Shown: positions 1 to 7,308 of the stretch, one piece after another | Layout of the letters: every line of letters starts with the position of its first letter | Position numbering within the stretch: position 1 is the stretch's first letter | Origin: Actinoallomurus sp048498315 | Lineage (GTDB): Bacteria; Actinomycetota; Actinomycetes; Streptosporangiales; Streptosporangiaceae | Length of the DNA: 38,433 bases | Assembly (NCBI GenBank): GCA_048498315.1 | Contig: JBEHYF010000041.1 | Location: 1 to 38,433 of the forward strand | Reading direction: 5' to 3' | Translations under genes and position numbers: made by a program | Notes under the pieces: model-generated | Seen by the model: the letters and a program-made list of their open reading frames with translations, nothing else | What the model was told of the DNA's origin: nothing | Database searches by the model: none

Positions 1-26
1 GGGTGGCGCGCTCATCGGCGCCACCC
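1..26 (-). terminator. Hairpin terminator after the MurA gene
   Basis: A perfect 9-bp inverted repeat (GGGTGGCGC at 1-9, GCGCCACCC at 18-26) with an 8-nt loop lies 14 nt past the stop codon of the minus-strand MurA gene. There is no clear U-tract, as is common for actinobacterial terminators. The stem touches the window edge, so it could be longer. Confidence 0.65.
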
Positions 27-39
27 GGCCGGACGATCG

Positions 40-1329
40 TCAGACCAGCCGCTCGATGTCGGCGCCGAGCGCGGTGAGGCGCTCGGCGAAGTGCGCATGC
101 CCGCGGTCGAGGTAGTAGCCGGAGGTGATCACGGTCTCGCCCTCGGCGGCCAAGCCGGCCAGCACCAGCGCGCTGCCGGTGCGCAGGTCGTGCGCCACCA
201 CCTCGGTGCCGTGCAGCGGAGTCGCGCCGTTGACCTTGGCGCGGTTGCCGTTCACCTCGATGTCGGCCCCCATGCGAACGAGCTCCTCCGCCAGCTTGAA
301 CCGCCCGTCGAAGATGCGCTCGTAGATGTAGCTGGGCCCGTCGGCGAGGCAGGACACCGCCATGATCGGCGACTGCAGGTCGGTGGCGAAGCCGGGGTAC
401 TCGTCGGTGATCACGTTGATCGGGCGGAGCGGCCGCTCGCGCCGGACCCGGAGCACCGCGCCGTCCGCCGCGAACTCCACGCCCATCTGCTCGAGCTTGT
501 CGCCGGCCACGCCGAGGTGCTCCAGCGACGCGCCGACGAGGCTGATCTCGCCGCCGGTGATGGCGGCGGCCATCACGAGGACGCCCGCGTCGATGCGGTC
601 GGGCATCACCGTGTGCTGGACGGCGGTCAGGCTGTCGACTCCCTCGACCGTGATGAAGCCGGTGCCGCCGCCGCTGATCCGCGCGCCCATGCGCTGCAGC
701 AGCTGGATGACGTCGAGGACCTCCGGCTCCAGGGCGCAGTTCTTGATCAGCGTGGTGCCCTGGGCGAGCGTCGCCGCCATGATGAGGTTCTCGGTACCGG
801 TGTGCGACGGCGTGTCGAGGTAGAGCGTTCCGCCCTGCAGGTGGCCGGCCTTGACGTGGATGGAGCCGCGGCCGTCGCCGCTGACCTGCTCGGTGACGGA
901 GGCGCCCAGGCGCTTGAAGCCGTTGTAGTGGAAGTCGAGGTTGCGGCTGCCGAGGTTGCATCCGCCGACGCCCTCGATCACCGCCTCGCCGAGCCGGTGC
1001 AGCAGCGCGGGCACGAAGAGGAACGAGCCGCGGAACCGCGAGGCGATCTCCGCCGGCAGCACCGGGCTGGTCAGCCGCGAGGCGTCGATCACGAGGGTGC
1101 GCTCGGCCTCGTGCAGTTCCGCCTTGGCCCCGACCGCCTGGGCCAGTTCGACCGCCCGTTTCACGTCCTCGATGATCGGGACGTTGCGCAGGACCGTCCG
1201 GCCCTCGGCCGCGAGCAGGGACGCGCCGATCATCGGAAGGACGGCGTTCTTGGCACCCTGCACGAACACGGTGCCGCGCAGTCGGGCGCCGCCGCGCACG
1301 CGGTAACGGACCTCGTGGCCCAAGCTCAT
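40..1329 (-). CDS. murA: UDP-N-acetylglucosamine 1-carboxyvinyltransferase (MurA-type)
   Basis: EPSP-synthase-fold enzyme that transfers enolpyruvate from PEP to UDP-GlcNAc, the first committed step of peptidoglycan synthesis in the cytoplasm. The 429-aa product has the family's usual length. The K27-N28 pair (QGAKNAVLP) and the catalytic loop GGCNLGSR with Cys124 are visible; a Cys here is the fosfomycin-sensitive form, unlike the Asp of mycobacteria. A C-terminal LDRGH element matches the conserved RGxE-like region. After the catalytic Cys the usual RPxDxH reads RNLDFH, so this is a divergent copy and may be a paralogue of a more canonical MurA elsewhere. The start is ATG at 1329 with AAAGGAG about 10 nt upstream. 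The gene stands alone, followed by a hairpin. Confidence 0.88.
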   Translation of the reverse strand: MSLGHEVRYRVRGGARLRGTVFVQGAKNAVLPMIGASLLAAEGRTVLRNVPIIEDVKRAVELAQAVGAKAELHEAERTLVIDASRLTSPVLPAEIASRFRGSFLFVPALLHRLGEAVIEGVGGCNLGSRNLDFHYNGFKRLGASVTEQVSGDGRGSIHVKAGHLQGGTLYLDTPSHTGTENLIMAATLAQGTTLIKNCALEPEVLDVIQLLQRMGARISGGGTGFITVEGVDSLTAVQHTVMPDRIDAGVLVMAAAITGGEISLVGASLEHLGVAGDKLEQMGVEFAADGAVLRVRRERPLRPINVITDEYPGFATDLQSPIMAVSCLADGPSYIYERIFDGRFKLAEELVRMGADIEVNGNRAKVNGATPLHGTEVVAHDLRTGSALVLAGLAAEGETVITSGYYLDRGHAHFAERLTALGADIERLV

Positions 1330-1601
1330 ATCGCCGATGCTCCTTTGGCTGCGGTGATGTTTTCCGGACTGCCCGCTCGGTCACGTCAGCGGGTCACGAG
1401 TGCCGCGTGGGGGTCACGGGCGCGGCCCAGTATTCCACCGGACACGCCGTGACATGACCGAAACGTCCGGCCTTGCGTGATCTTTCGTCGTCCTAGGAGA
1501 AGTGGTTCAGTGGGCGCATTCGAGCGGTCGTGGTCCGGACCGGGTGGCGGGTCGGCCGCGGGCCAGGCGACGGACGATGGCGTTGATGGCGGGCCAGCGG
1601 A

Positions 1602-2447
1602 TCACGCTCGACGCGGCCCATCGTAGGACGCCGGTGCGACGGTTCGCCGTCGGTCGGCGAGAACCTCCACCGTGTCGCCGACCGCGATCGTGCCGACGGC
1701 GCGCGGGACGGCGTTCTGGCCGAAGATCAGGCCGGGCCCGCTGCCCGGCACCAGCCGGGTGCGGTAGGTCGCGAGCGTGCGCAGCGGCTCGTGCCCCTTG
1801 ACGCCGGTCTCCTGGTCGGTGGTGGTGATGACGCAGCGCGCGCACGGCTTGACGAACTCGATCACCGTGTCGCCGACGCGCAGCAGCCGCACGGAGTCCT
1901 CGCCGAACGGGCCCAGGCCCTCGATCACGATGTTCGGCCGGAAGCGGTTCATCGGCAGCGGCGCGTCCATGCGGGCGTTCAGGTCGGCCAGCGACTCGAC
2001 CGAGGTGACCAGCAGGGGGTACCCGTCGGCGTACGCCACGGTGCCGCCGCCCACCGCGGTCGGGCGGCGGCCGGTGAACCGCACCAGCCGGCACGCGCGG
2101 CCGAGCAGCGCGCCGAACCAGTTCGCCGCCTCGTCGCCCTGGTCGACGCCCTGACACGGGTTCCGGTGCACCGTCACGTCGCGCACCGGCCCGTCGTTCC
2201 GCGCCTTCAGCACCAGCGGCGTCACCGCGTCGAGGTGGTCGACGGTCAACTCGACGCCGTCGAACGCCGGGCGCAGCGCGGCCATGCGCGGCAGCTCCCG
2301 CTGCGACAGGTGCGTGCCGTCCGGCCGTACCAGCATGAACTCCCGGTCGTGCCGGAACCCCTCGGCCAGCAGCTCGGCGCGCTGCAGCGGCGATCCCCCG
2401 CCGCTCTTGAGCGGGTAGGCGTTCAGCTCCCGTACGACGGCGGCCAT
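1602..2447 (-). CDS. MOSC-domain protein (MOSC_N plus MOSC, YcbX/mARC-like)
   Basis: Probable molybdenum-cofactor-binding protein of the MOSC superfamily. An N-terminal MOSC_N beta-barrel (about residues 1-115, beginning VRELNAYPLKS) is followed by the MOSC domain, with RFRPNI at 168-173 and a KPCARC motif at 200-205. C202 or C205 is the likely Mo ligand, by analogy with YcbX and mARC N-hydroxylated-compound reductases. No C-terminal 2Fe-2S domain is present, so electrons would come from a separate partner. I chose the ATG at 2447 (281 aa) because GGAGG sits 5 nt upstream and the domain begins at once; an upstream in-frame start at 2486 only adds an Arg/Pro-rich stretch. The substrate cannot be told from sequence. 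Confidence 0.82.
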   Translation of the reverse strand: MAAVVRELNAYPLKSGGGSPLQRAELLAEGFRHDREFMLVRPDGTHLSQRELPRMAALRPAFDGVELTVDHLDAVTPLVLKARNDGPVRDVTVHRNPCQGVDQGDEAANWFGALLGRACRLVRFTGRRPTAVGGGTVAYADGYPLLVTSVESLADLNARMDAPLPMNRFRPNIVIEGLGPFGEDSVRLLRVGDTVIEFVKPCARCVITTTDQETGVKGHEPLRTLATYRTRLVPGSGPGLIFGQNAVPRAVGTIAVGDTVEVLADRRRTVAPASYDGPRRA

Positions 2448-2538
2448 CCGTTCCTCCAGATGCCTGGGCGGTCCGGCGCGGACCACGGTGCGATTGGGGC
2501 GGGTGCGCGGTTCGGGCGGTCGCGGTTGGGTCGGGTCG

Positions 2539-2558
2539 GGAACGCCGGGCGGCGTTCC
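2539..2558 (-). terminator. Hairpin terminator after purB
   Basis: GGAACGCC (2539-2546) and GGCGTTCC (2551-2558) form a perfect 8-bp stem with a 4-nt loop, about 30 nt downstream of the purB stop. A second perfect palindrome, CGGCGGATCCGCCG at 2563-2576, lies between the stop and this stem. Together they probably end purB transcription before the MOSC gene. Confidence 0.6.
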
Positions 2559-2586
2559 GGATCGGCGGATCCGCCGTGCCGGCGGC

Positions 2587-3897
2587 TCAGGTGAGGGCGG
2601 CGAGCCGGTCGAAGACGCCGCCGAGCCGCTCGACGTACCGCTCGGGGCGGCAGACCTCGTCCAGCCGCGCCTCGTCGAGGGTCAGGCCGGCGTCGGCCGC
2701 GTGGCGGCGCAGCGTCTCGCGGAACGGCGTGCCGGTCTCCCAGGTCTCCATCGCCGCCCTCTGCACCAGCGGGTACGCCTCATCGTCCCGCGACATGCCG
2801 GCGTTGACCAGCTCGAGCAGGACGGCGCTGGTGTAGATGAGGCCTCCGGTGGACTCCAGGTTGGCCCGCATCCGCTCCCGGTCGACGACCAGGCCGGTGA
2901 TGAGGCGGTGCGTCAGGTGGAGCATGTAGTCGAGCGCGATCGAGGCGTCGGGGAGTGCGATCCGCTCGGTGGAGGAGTGGGAGATGTCCCGCTCGTGCCA
3001 CAGCGGGATGCCCTCCATGACCGGGGTGACCTGGGCGCGCACGACCCGCGCCAGGCCGGCGAGCCGCTCCGACATGATCGGGTTCTTCTTGTGCGGCATC
3101 GCCGAGGAGCCCTTCTGGCCCTTGCCGAACGGCTCCCACAGCTCGCGCACCTCGGTGCGCTGGCCGTGCCGCACCTCCAGCGCGATCGCCTCGCACACCG
3201 TCGCCATGATCGCCAGCGTGGACACCCACTCGCTGATGCCGTCGCGGATGACGACCTGCGTCGACACGTCGGCCGGCGCCAGCCCGAGCTCCCGCGCGAC
3301 GTACCGCTCGACCTCCGGGTCGATGTTGGAGTACGTGCCGACGGCGCCCGAGATCGCGCAGACCGCCACGGCGGCGCGGGCGCGGCGCAGCCGGTCGCGG
3401 GAGCGGGCCATCGCGAACGCGAAGTCGGCCACCCGGTGCCCCCAAACGTCCGGCTCACCGTGGATGCCGTGGGTGCGGCCGACGCGCAGCGTGTCGCGGT
3501 GCGCCAGGCCGTGGTCGCGCAGCGCCGCGACCAGCGCGTCGGCCTTGGCCAGCAGGATGTCGGTGGCCTCGGTGAGCTGCACGGCCAGGGCGGTGTCGAG
3601 CAGGTCCGAGGAGGTCATGCCGAAATGCACGTACGCGGCGGCCTCGCGCGGGACGGTGTTGTCGGCCCACGCGGACAGGAACGCGATCACGTCGTGCTGC
3701 GTCGTGGCCTCGATCTCGGTGACGCGTTCCGGCGTCGGCGGCGGAGCGGCGCGCACCGGCTCGACCACGTCCGCAGGGACGGTGCCGGCCTTGGCGTGCG
3801 CCTCCAGCACCAGGGTCTCCACCCGGCACCACAGCTCGTACTTGTGCGCGTCGCTCCAGACGCGGCCCATCTCCGGAAGGGTGTAACGCTCGATCAC
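2587..3897 (-). CDS. purB: Adenylosuccinate lyase
   Basis: Cleaves SAICAR to AICAR and adenylosuccinate to AMP, two fumarate-releasing steps of purine synthesis. The 436-aa product is of the Bacillus subtilis type (starts MIERYTLPEM). The fumarase-superfamily signature GSSAMPHKKNP is at 263-273, TSSD at 95-98, H68 is in the TTQHD segment, and RTHGIHGEP around 141-149 carries the catalytic-region histidine. I place the start at the GTG at 3897 because homology begins there. GGAGG lies only 1 nt before it, too close to act as a normal ribosome site, and GACACT sits 6 nt upstream in leaderless -10 register. A longer version from 3951 would add 18 unlikely residues. It follows purD at a 354-nt distance on the same strand. 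Confidence 0.93.
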   Translation of the reverse strand: MIERYTLPEMGRVWSDAHKYELWCRVETLVLEAHAKAGTVPADVVEPVRAAPPPTPERVTEIEATTQHDVIAFLSAWADNTVPREAAAYVHFGMTSSDLLDTALAVQLTEATDILLAKADALVAALRDHGLAHRDTLRVGRTHGIHGEPDVWGHRVADFAFAMARSRDRLRRARAAVAVCAISGAVGTYSNIDPEVERYVARELGLAPADVSTQVVIRDGISEWVSTLAIMATVCEAIALEVRHGQRTEVRELWEPFGKGQKGSSAMPHKKNPIMSERLAGLARVVRAQVTPVMEGIPLWHERDISHSSTERIALPDASIALDYMLHLTHRLITGLVVDRERMRANLESTGGLIYTSAVLLELVNAGMSRDDEAYPLVQRAAMETWETGTPFRETLRRHAADAGLTLDEARLDEVCRPERYVERLGGVFDRLAALT

Positions 3898-4251
3898 CCC
3901 TCCAGTGTCGCAGGCACGTGACCCGCGCCCGGCGACGACCACCGCCGCCACCTGGGCGCGGGCCGCGCGGACGGCGGCGCGGCCAGAGGCGTCTCACCGC
4001 GGCCGTCGGTGAGCCGCGTGAGCCGACGCCGCCGATGCGCCGGTCCCGGCATGGCCGGCCGTAACCGGAAGAAACCGGGCCGGGCCGATGGTTTCGCGCG
4101 GCGGCGCGCCGAGCCGGCCGGCGGGAAGCGCGCCGGGCGCGCCGGGTGCGGCGGTTGCCGCGGCCCGGGACCGGGCGGCCGGGAGGCCGCGCGGCGCGGT
4201 ACGGGCACGCCGGGCGCGAGCGCGTGGAGCGTGCGGTCGTGCGGGGGTGCG
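3898..4251. other. purD-purB intergenic region, no gene seen
   Basis: Very GC-rich 354-nt spacer between the purD stop and the purB start, both on the minus strand. Open frames cross it on both strands but have no start site, ribosome site or recognisable protein. The only functional signal is the probable leaderless purB promoter element next to the GTG at 3897. Confidence 0.6.
3904..3909 (-). promoter_or_regulatory. Probable leaderless -10 element of purB
   Basis: GACACT reads on the minus strand 6 nt before the GTG start, preceded by TGC as in an extended -10. It is a weak match to TAnnnT, but it has the same spacing as the stronger elements found for nine other genes here. Confidence 0.4.
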
Positions 4252-5487
4252 TCAGGCGCGGGCGGCGATGTCGGCGCGGTAGTGGGCACCGCGGATGCGG
4301 ATGCGCTCGGCGGCGGCGTACGCGGTGGCGCGTGCGGTGGCGACGTCGGGGCCGGTGCCGACGACGTCGAGCACCCGCCCGCCGGCCGTCACCGGAAGCC
4401 CGTGCTCCAGCTTCGTGCCCGCGTGCAGCACGTACGCACCCTCGACCTTCTCGGCGTCGTCGATGCCCTCGATCGCGTCGCCGGTGACCGGCCTGCCCGG
4501 GTAGTTCTCGGCGGCGATGACGACCGTGACCGCTGCGCCCGGCCGCCACTCCAGCGCGGGCACCGAGCCGAGCCCGCCGACGGCGCACGCCTGCAGGACC
4601 GCGCCGAGCGGGGTGGCGAGGCGGTCGAGCACCACCTGCGTCTCCGGGTCGCCGAACCGCGCGTTGAACTCGATCACCCGCACGCCCTTGGAGGTGAGCG
4701 CCAGCCCCGCGTACAGGATGCCCGAGTACGGCGTCTCGCGGCGGCGCAGCTCGTCGACGGTCGGCTGGATGATCGTGGCGATGACCTCGTCGACCAGGCC
4801 GGGCGGCGCCCAGGGCAACGGCGCGTAGGCGCCCATGCCGCCGGTGTTCGGCCCCTCGTCGCCGTCGTAGGCGCGCTTGAAGTCCTGCGCGGGCAGCAGC
4901 GGCGCGACGGTCGCGCCGTCGGTCAGCGCGAACAGCGACACCTCGGGACCGTCGAGGTACTCCTCGACGACGACGCGGTCGCAACCGCCGGCGTGCCGCT
5001 CGGCCAGCTCACGGTCGTGCGTCACGACGACGCCCTTGCCGGCGGCCAGGCCGTCGTCCTTCACCACGTACGGCGGGCCGAACGCGTCGAGGGCGGCCCG
5101 GACCTCCTCCGCGGTGTCGCACACGATGGCCTCGGCGGTCGGCACCCCGGCGGCGCGCATGACCTCCTTGGCGAACGCCTTGGAACCCTCGATGCGCGCC
5201 GCTGCCCGATCGGGCCCGAAGCACGGCAGCCCGGCCCGGCGCAGCGCGTCGCCGACGCCGGCGACCAGCGGCGCCTCCGGGCCGACGACGACGAGCTGGG
5301 CGTTCAGCCGTCTGGCGAGCTCTACCACGGCGGCGGGATCGGTCGGATCCAAGGCGTGGTTGTCCGCTATCGCGCCCGTGCCGGCGTTGCCGGGGGCGCA
5401 GTGCACGGCGGTGACGCCGGGATCGCGGGACAGCAGGCGGACCAGCGCGTGTTCGCGCCCGCCCGAGCCGAGAACGAGGACTCGCAC
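4252..5487 (-). CDS. purD: Phosphoribosylamine-glycine ligase (GAR synthetase)
   Basis: ATP-grasp ligase joining phosphoribosylamine and glycine to form GAR, the second step of purine synthesis. The product opens with the Rossmann-like RVLVLGSGGREHAL, contains the ATP-grasp segment VVKDDGLAAGKGVVV and ends with the family signature EFNARFGDPE followed by a C-terminal GARS_C domain. Its 411 aa is typical. The GTG at 5487 is preferred over a TTG two codons upstream because the conserved MxVLVxGxGGREHA start aligns there, and TAGGCT lies exactly 6 nt upstream with no Shine-Dalgarno, so the mRNA is probably leaderless. purB follows on the same strand. Confidence 0.95.
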   Translation of the reverse strand: MRVLVLGSGGREHALVRLLSRDPGVTAVHCAPGNAGTGAIADNHALDPTDPAAVVELARRLNAQLVVVGPEAPLVAGVGDALRRAGLPCFGPDRAAARIEGSKAFAKEVMRAAGVPTAEAIVCDTAEEVRAALDAFGPPYVVKDDGLAAGKGVVVTHDRELAERHAGGCDRVVVEEYLDGPEVSLFALTDGATVAPLLPAQDFKRAYDGDEGPNTGGMGAYAPLPWAPPGLVDEVIATIIQPTVDELRRRETPYSGILYAGLALTSKGVRVIEFNARFGDPETQVVLDRLATPLGAVLQACAVGGLGSVPALEWRPGAAVTVVIAAENYPGRPVTGDAIEGIDDAEKVEGAYVLHAGTKLEHGLPVTAGGRVLDVVGTGPDVATARATAYAAAERIRIRGAHYRADIAARA

Positions 5488-5493
5488 CCGCAA

Positions 5494-5499
5494 AGCCTA
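5494..5499 (-). promoter_or_regulatory. Leaderless -10 element of purD
   Basis: TAGGCT on the minus strand is followed by 6 nt and then the GTG start at 5487. No purine-rich ribosome site lies between them. No clear -35 is seen. Confidence 0.55.
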
Positions 5500-5655
5500 T
5501 CCGGGCGAATGGTCCCGCGTACGACGTCGCAGCGGCGGGGAAGCGTCCGGCACGGATGTATGTTGAGAGAAACGGGCGCTGCGCGGCGGAATGACGGGAA
5601 AATCCTGGGGGATGCGTGAACCCTTGACCTCGGCCGGGCGTCCTTTTGCCTGGTG

Positions 5656-5661
5656 TAGCCT
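5656..5661 (+). promoter_or_regulatory. Probable -10 of the corA leader transcript
   Basis: TAGCCT would start transcription near 5668, about 9 nt before the first arm of the leader stem at 5677. A TTGACC at 5624-5629 is too far away (26-nt spacer) to be its -35. Confidence 0.4.
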
Positions 5662-5676
5662 TAGAGCTTGTGTTCT

Positions 5677-5772
5677 GACACCGATGACCGAAGGAGGTGG
5701 TTGCAGTGAGTCCTGGCGATCCTTGCGGTAACGCCGAGCCCCCTCACAGTACGACCACCTCTACTCGGTGTC
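5677..5772 (+). promoter_or_regulatory. Nested RNA structure in the corA leader
   Basis: Four nested complementary pairs can be read: GACACCGA (5677-5684) with TCGGTGTC (5765-5772); AGGTGG (5695-5700) with CCACCT (5755-5760); GTGAG (5706-5710) with CTCAC (5743-5747); and GGCG (5715-5718) with CGCC (5732-5735). The second pair covers part of the Shine-Dalgarno and the third covers the start codon of the small ORF at 5706. The fold therefore couples structure to translation of the leader peptide, which fits attenuation or a riboswitch. It does not resemble the Mg2+ M-box consensus as I remember it. Whether it senses an ion, a metabolite or ribosome movement is unknown. Confidence 0.6.
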
Positions 5773-5807
5773 CGGCCGTCACCACCGGCGTGCGCTCCAC
5801 GTTCTGA
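5706..5807 (+). CDS. Small ORF / leader peptide upstream of corA
   Basis: A 33-codon ORF begins at GTG 5706 and ends at TGA 5807. It has the best ribosome site in this part of the window: AAGGAGG at 5691-5697 with 8-nt spacing. The peptide starts VSPGDPCGNAEPPHS, is rich in Thr, Ser, Pro and Cys, and has no membrane segment. It lies 55 nt upstream of corA on the same strand, and its Shine-Dalgarno and start codon fall inside predicted stems. A leader peptide governs the CorA transporter in Salmonella (corL), so a regulatory uORF is a reasonable inference, although this sequence is unrelated as far as I can see. It could also be a functional small protein. Confidence 0.6.
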   Translation: MSPGDPCGNAEPPHSTTTSTRCPAVTTGVRSTF

Positions 5808-5862
5808 TCCGGGTCGACGCGCCGCCGGTTCCTGCTGGCCGGGCCGGGGAAGGACTCCCGCA

Positions 5863-6969
5863 ATGGCCATGACCAAGGTTCGGCCCGGGCGCGCCACCCG
5901 GGTTCTGTTCAAGCCGCTCGCCCGTCCCGGCCGCGTCGCGGCGGGCGAGTCGATCAACCGGCGCTCGACCGTCATCGACTGGGCGGCCTACCTCGACGGA
6001 AAGCGCGTCGACACCGAGAGCCTCGCCGACGCCGTCGAGCTGGTCCGCGCCCCCGGCGGCGCCGACGATGACGCCGCCGGGCACGGCAGCCGGTTCGTGT
6101 GGGTGGGCCTGCACGAGCCCGACGAGGGCGAGCTCGAACGGCTGGCGGAGGTCTTCGGCCTGCACCCGCTCGCCGTCGAGGACGCCGTCCACGCCCACCA
6201 GCGGCCGAAGCTCGAACGCTACGACGATGTGCAGTTCTTCGTGATGAAGACGATCGGCCACGTCGACCGCGGCGGCACGGAGACGCTGGAGACCGGCGAA
6301 ATCATGATCTTCTGCGGTCCCGACTTCGTCGTCACCGTCCGGCACGGCGGGCACGGCGAGCTCGCCCCGGTGCGCCGCCGGCTGGAGGACACGCCGGAGC
6401 GGCTCGCGCTCGGCCCCGCCGCCGTCTTGCACGCGATCATCGACCGGGTCGTCGACGACTACATGTCCGTCGGCGCGGCCGTGCAGGACGACATCGACGA
6501 GGTGGAGGAGCAGGTCTTCTCCGCCGACGCCACCAACCAGGCCGAGCGCATCTACCGCCTCAAGCGCGAGGTGATCCAGCTCAAGCGGGCCGTCGGGCCG
6601 CTGGCAGGGCCGCTGCGCAACCTCGCCGCCCGCCGGTTCGTGCCGGCCGAGATCCGCGAGTACTTCCGCGACGTCGACGACCACCTGACCCGCGTGCGCG
6701 AGCAGGTCGAGTCGTGCGACGAGCTGCTCACCCCCATCCTCCAGGCGCACCTGACCCAGGTGACGGTCACCGACAACCACGACATGCGCAAGATCTCCGC
6801 CTGGGCGGCGATCCTGGCCATGCCGACCGCGATCACCGGCGTGTACGGCATGAACTTCCGGTACATGCCCGAGCTGCACTGGCGGTACGGTTACCTGTTC
6901 GCGCTGCTGGTCATCGCCTCCGCCTGTTTCGTCCTCTACCGCGGCTTCCGCCGCAACGGCTGGCTGTAG
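5863..6969 (+). CDS. corA: CorA-family Mg2+/Co2+ transporter
   Basis: Pentameric inner-membrane channel for Mg2+ (also Co2+, Ni2+). The 368-aa product has a long soluble N-terminal domain with a helical willow-like region, then two C-terminal transmembrane helices. The diagnostic YGMNF motif (G329-M330-N331) ends the first helix and the periplasmic loop MPELHW follows. The C-terminus is short and basic (RRNGWL), as usual. ATG 5863 has GGGGAAGGA about 8 nt upstream; a second ATG two codons on is possible. CGGGGA and TCCCG flank the Shine-Dalgarno, so it may sit in a small hairpin loop. It is the main cargo of the leader with the small ORF. Confidence 0.93.
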   Translation: MAMTKVRPGRATRVLFKPLARPGRVAAGESINRRSTVIDWAAYLDGKRVDTESLADAVELVRAPGGADDDAAGHGSRFVWVGLHEPDEGELERLAEVFGLHPLAVEDAVHAHQRPKLERYDDVQFFVMKTIGHVDRGGTETLETGEIMIFCGPDFVVTVRHGGHGELAPVRRRLEDTPERLALGPAAVLHAIIDRVVDDYMSVGAAVQDDIDEVEEQVFSADATNQAERIYRLKREVIQLKRAVGPLAGPLRNLAARRFVPAEIREYFRDVDDHLTRVREQVESCDELLTPILQAHLTQVTVTDNHDMRKISAWAAILAMPTAITGVYGMNFRYMPELHWRYGYLFALLVIASACFVLYRGFRRNGWL

Positions 6970-6974
6970 CCCTC

Positions 6975-7004
6975 CCCGGCCGTCCCGGACCTGGCACGGC
7001 CGGG
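6975..7004 (+). terminator. Hairpin terminator after corA
   Basis: CCCGGCCGT (6975-6983) pairs with ACGGCCGGG (6996-7004), a perfect 9-bp stem with a 12-nt loop, 5 nt past the corA stop. From 7005 to about 7210 I see nothing further: no gene, and only GC-rich sequence. Confidence 0.65.
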
Positions 7005-7215
7005 CGCGGCCGCCGGCCCGTCCCGCTCCCGCGCCGCCGCGCCGAGTTCGGCCCCCGGGCGGCCGTCGCGACGGCCGGCGTCCGGCCGTTCTCACCGGCC
7101 CGGTGCCGTTCCACCGGGGGCCGGAGCGGAGCTGAGCCCGCCTCTCCGGGCCGGCGCGGGGAGGGGGTGACCGCGGCCGGACGAGCGGAGCCGTGACCGG
7201 GATCACGTCGCGTGC

Positions 7216-7242
7216 TGTCACGCGGGCACGTCCTCGCCCGTC
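7216..7242 (+). promoter_or_regulatory. ECF41-type promoter (TGTCACG-N16-CGTC)
   Basis: TGTCACG at 7216-7222 and CGTC at 7239-7242 with a 16-nt spacer match the published ECF41 consensus (TGTCACA in the -35, CGTC in the -10). It lies about 65 nt upstream of the epimerase-like gene that precedes the ECF41 sigma gene, so the sigma factor probably drives its own module from here. Confidence 0.65.
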
Positions 7243-7308
7243 CAGTTCCCGCAATGTCGTCGCCCGGCGGGCGTCCCCCGCCGGAGGAACCGAACGAGGG
7301 AGTCGACC

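Noticed and set aside
91..1452. Open plus-strand frame of about 450 codons opposite the MurA gene
   Set aside because: Its translation is Ala/Arg/His/Asp-rich with no domain. It is the reverse complement of a real gene in GC-rich DNA.
5677..5772. Assigning the corA leader to the M-box (ykoK) Mg2+ riboswitch
   Set aside because: The leader is shorter, and the conserved M-box sequence blocks are not seen. Only the downstream gene suggests Mg2+.
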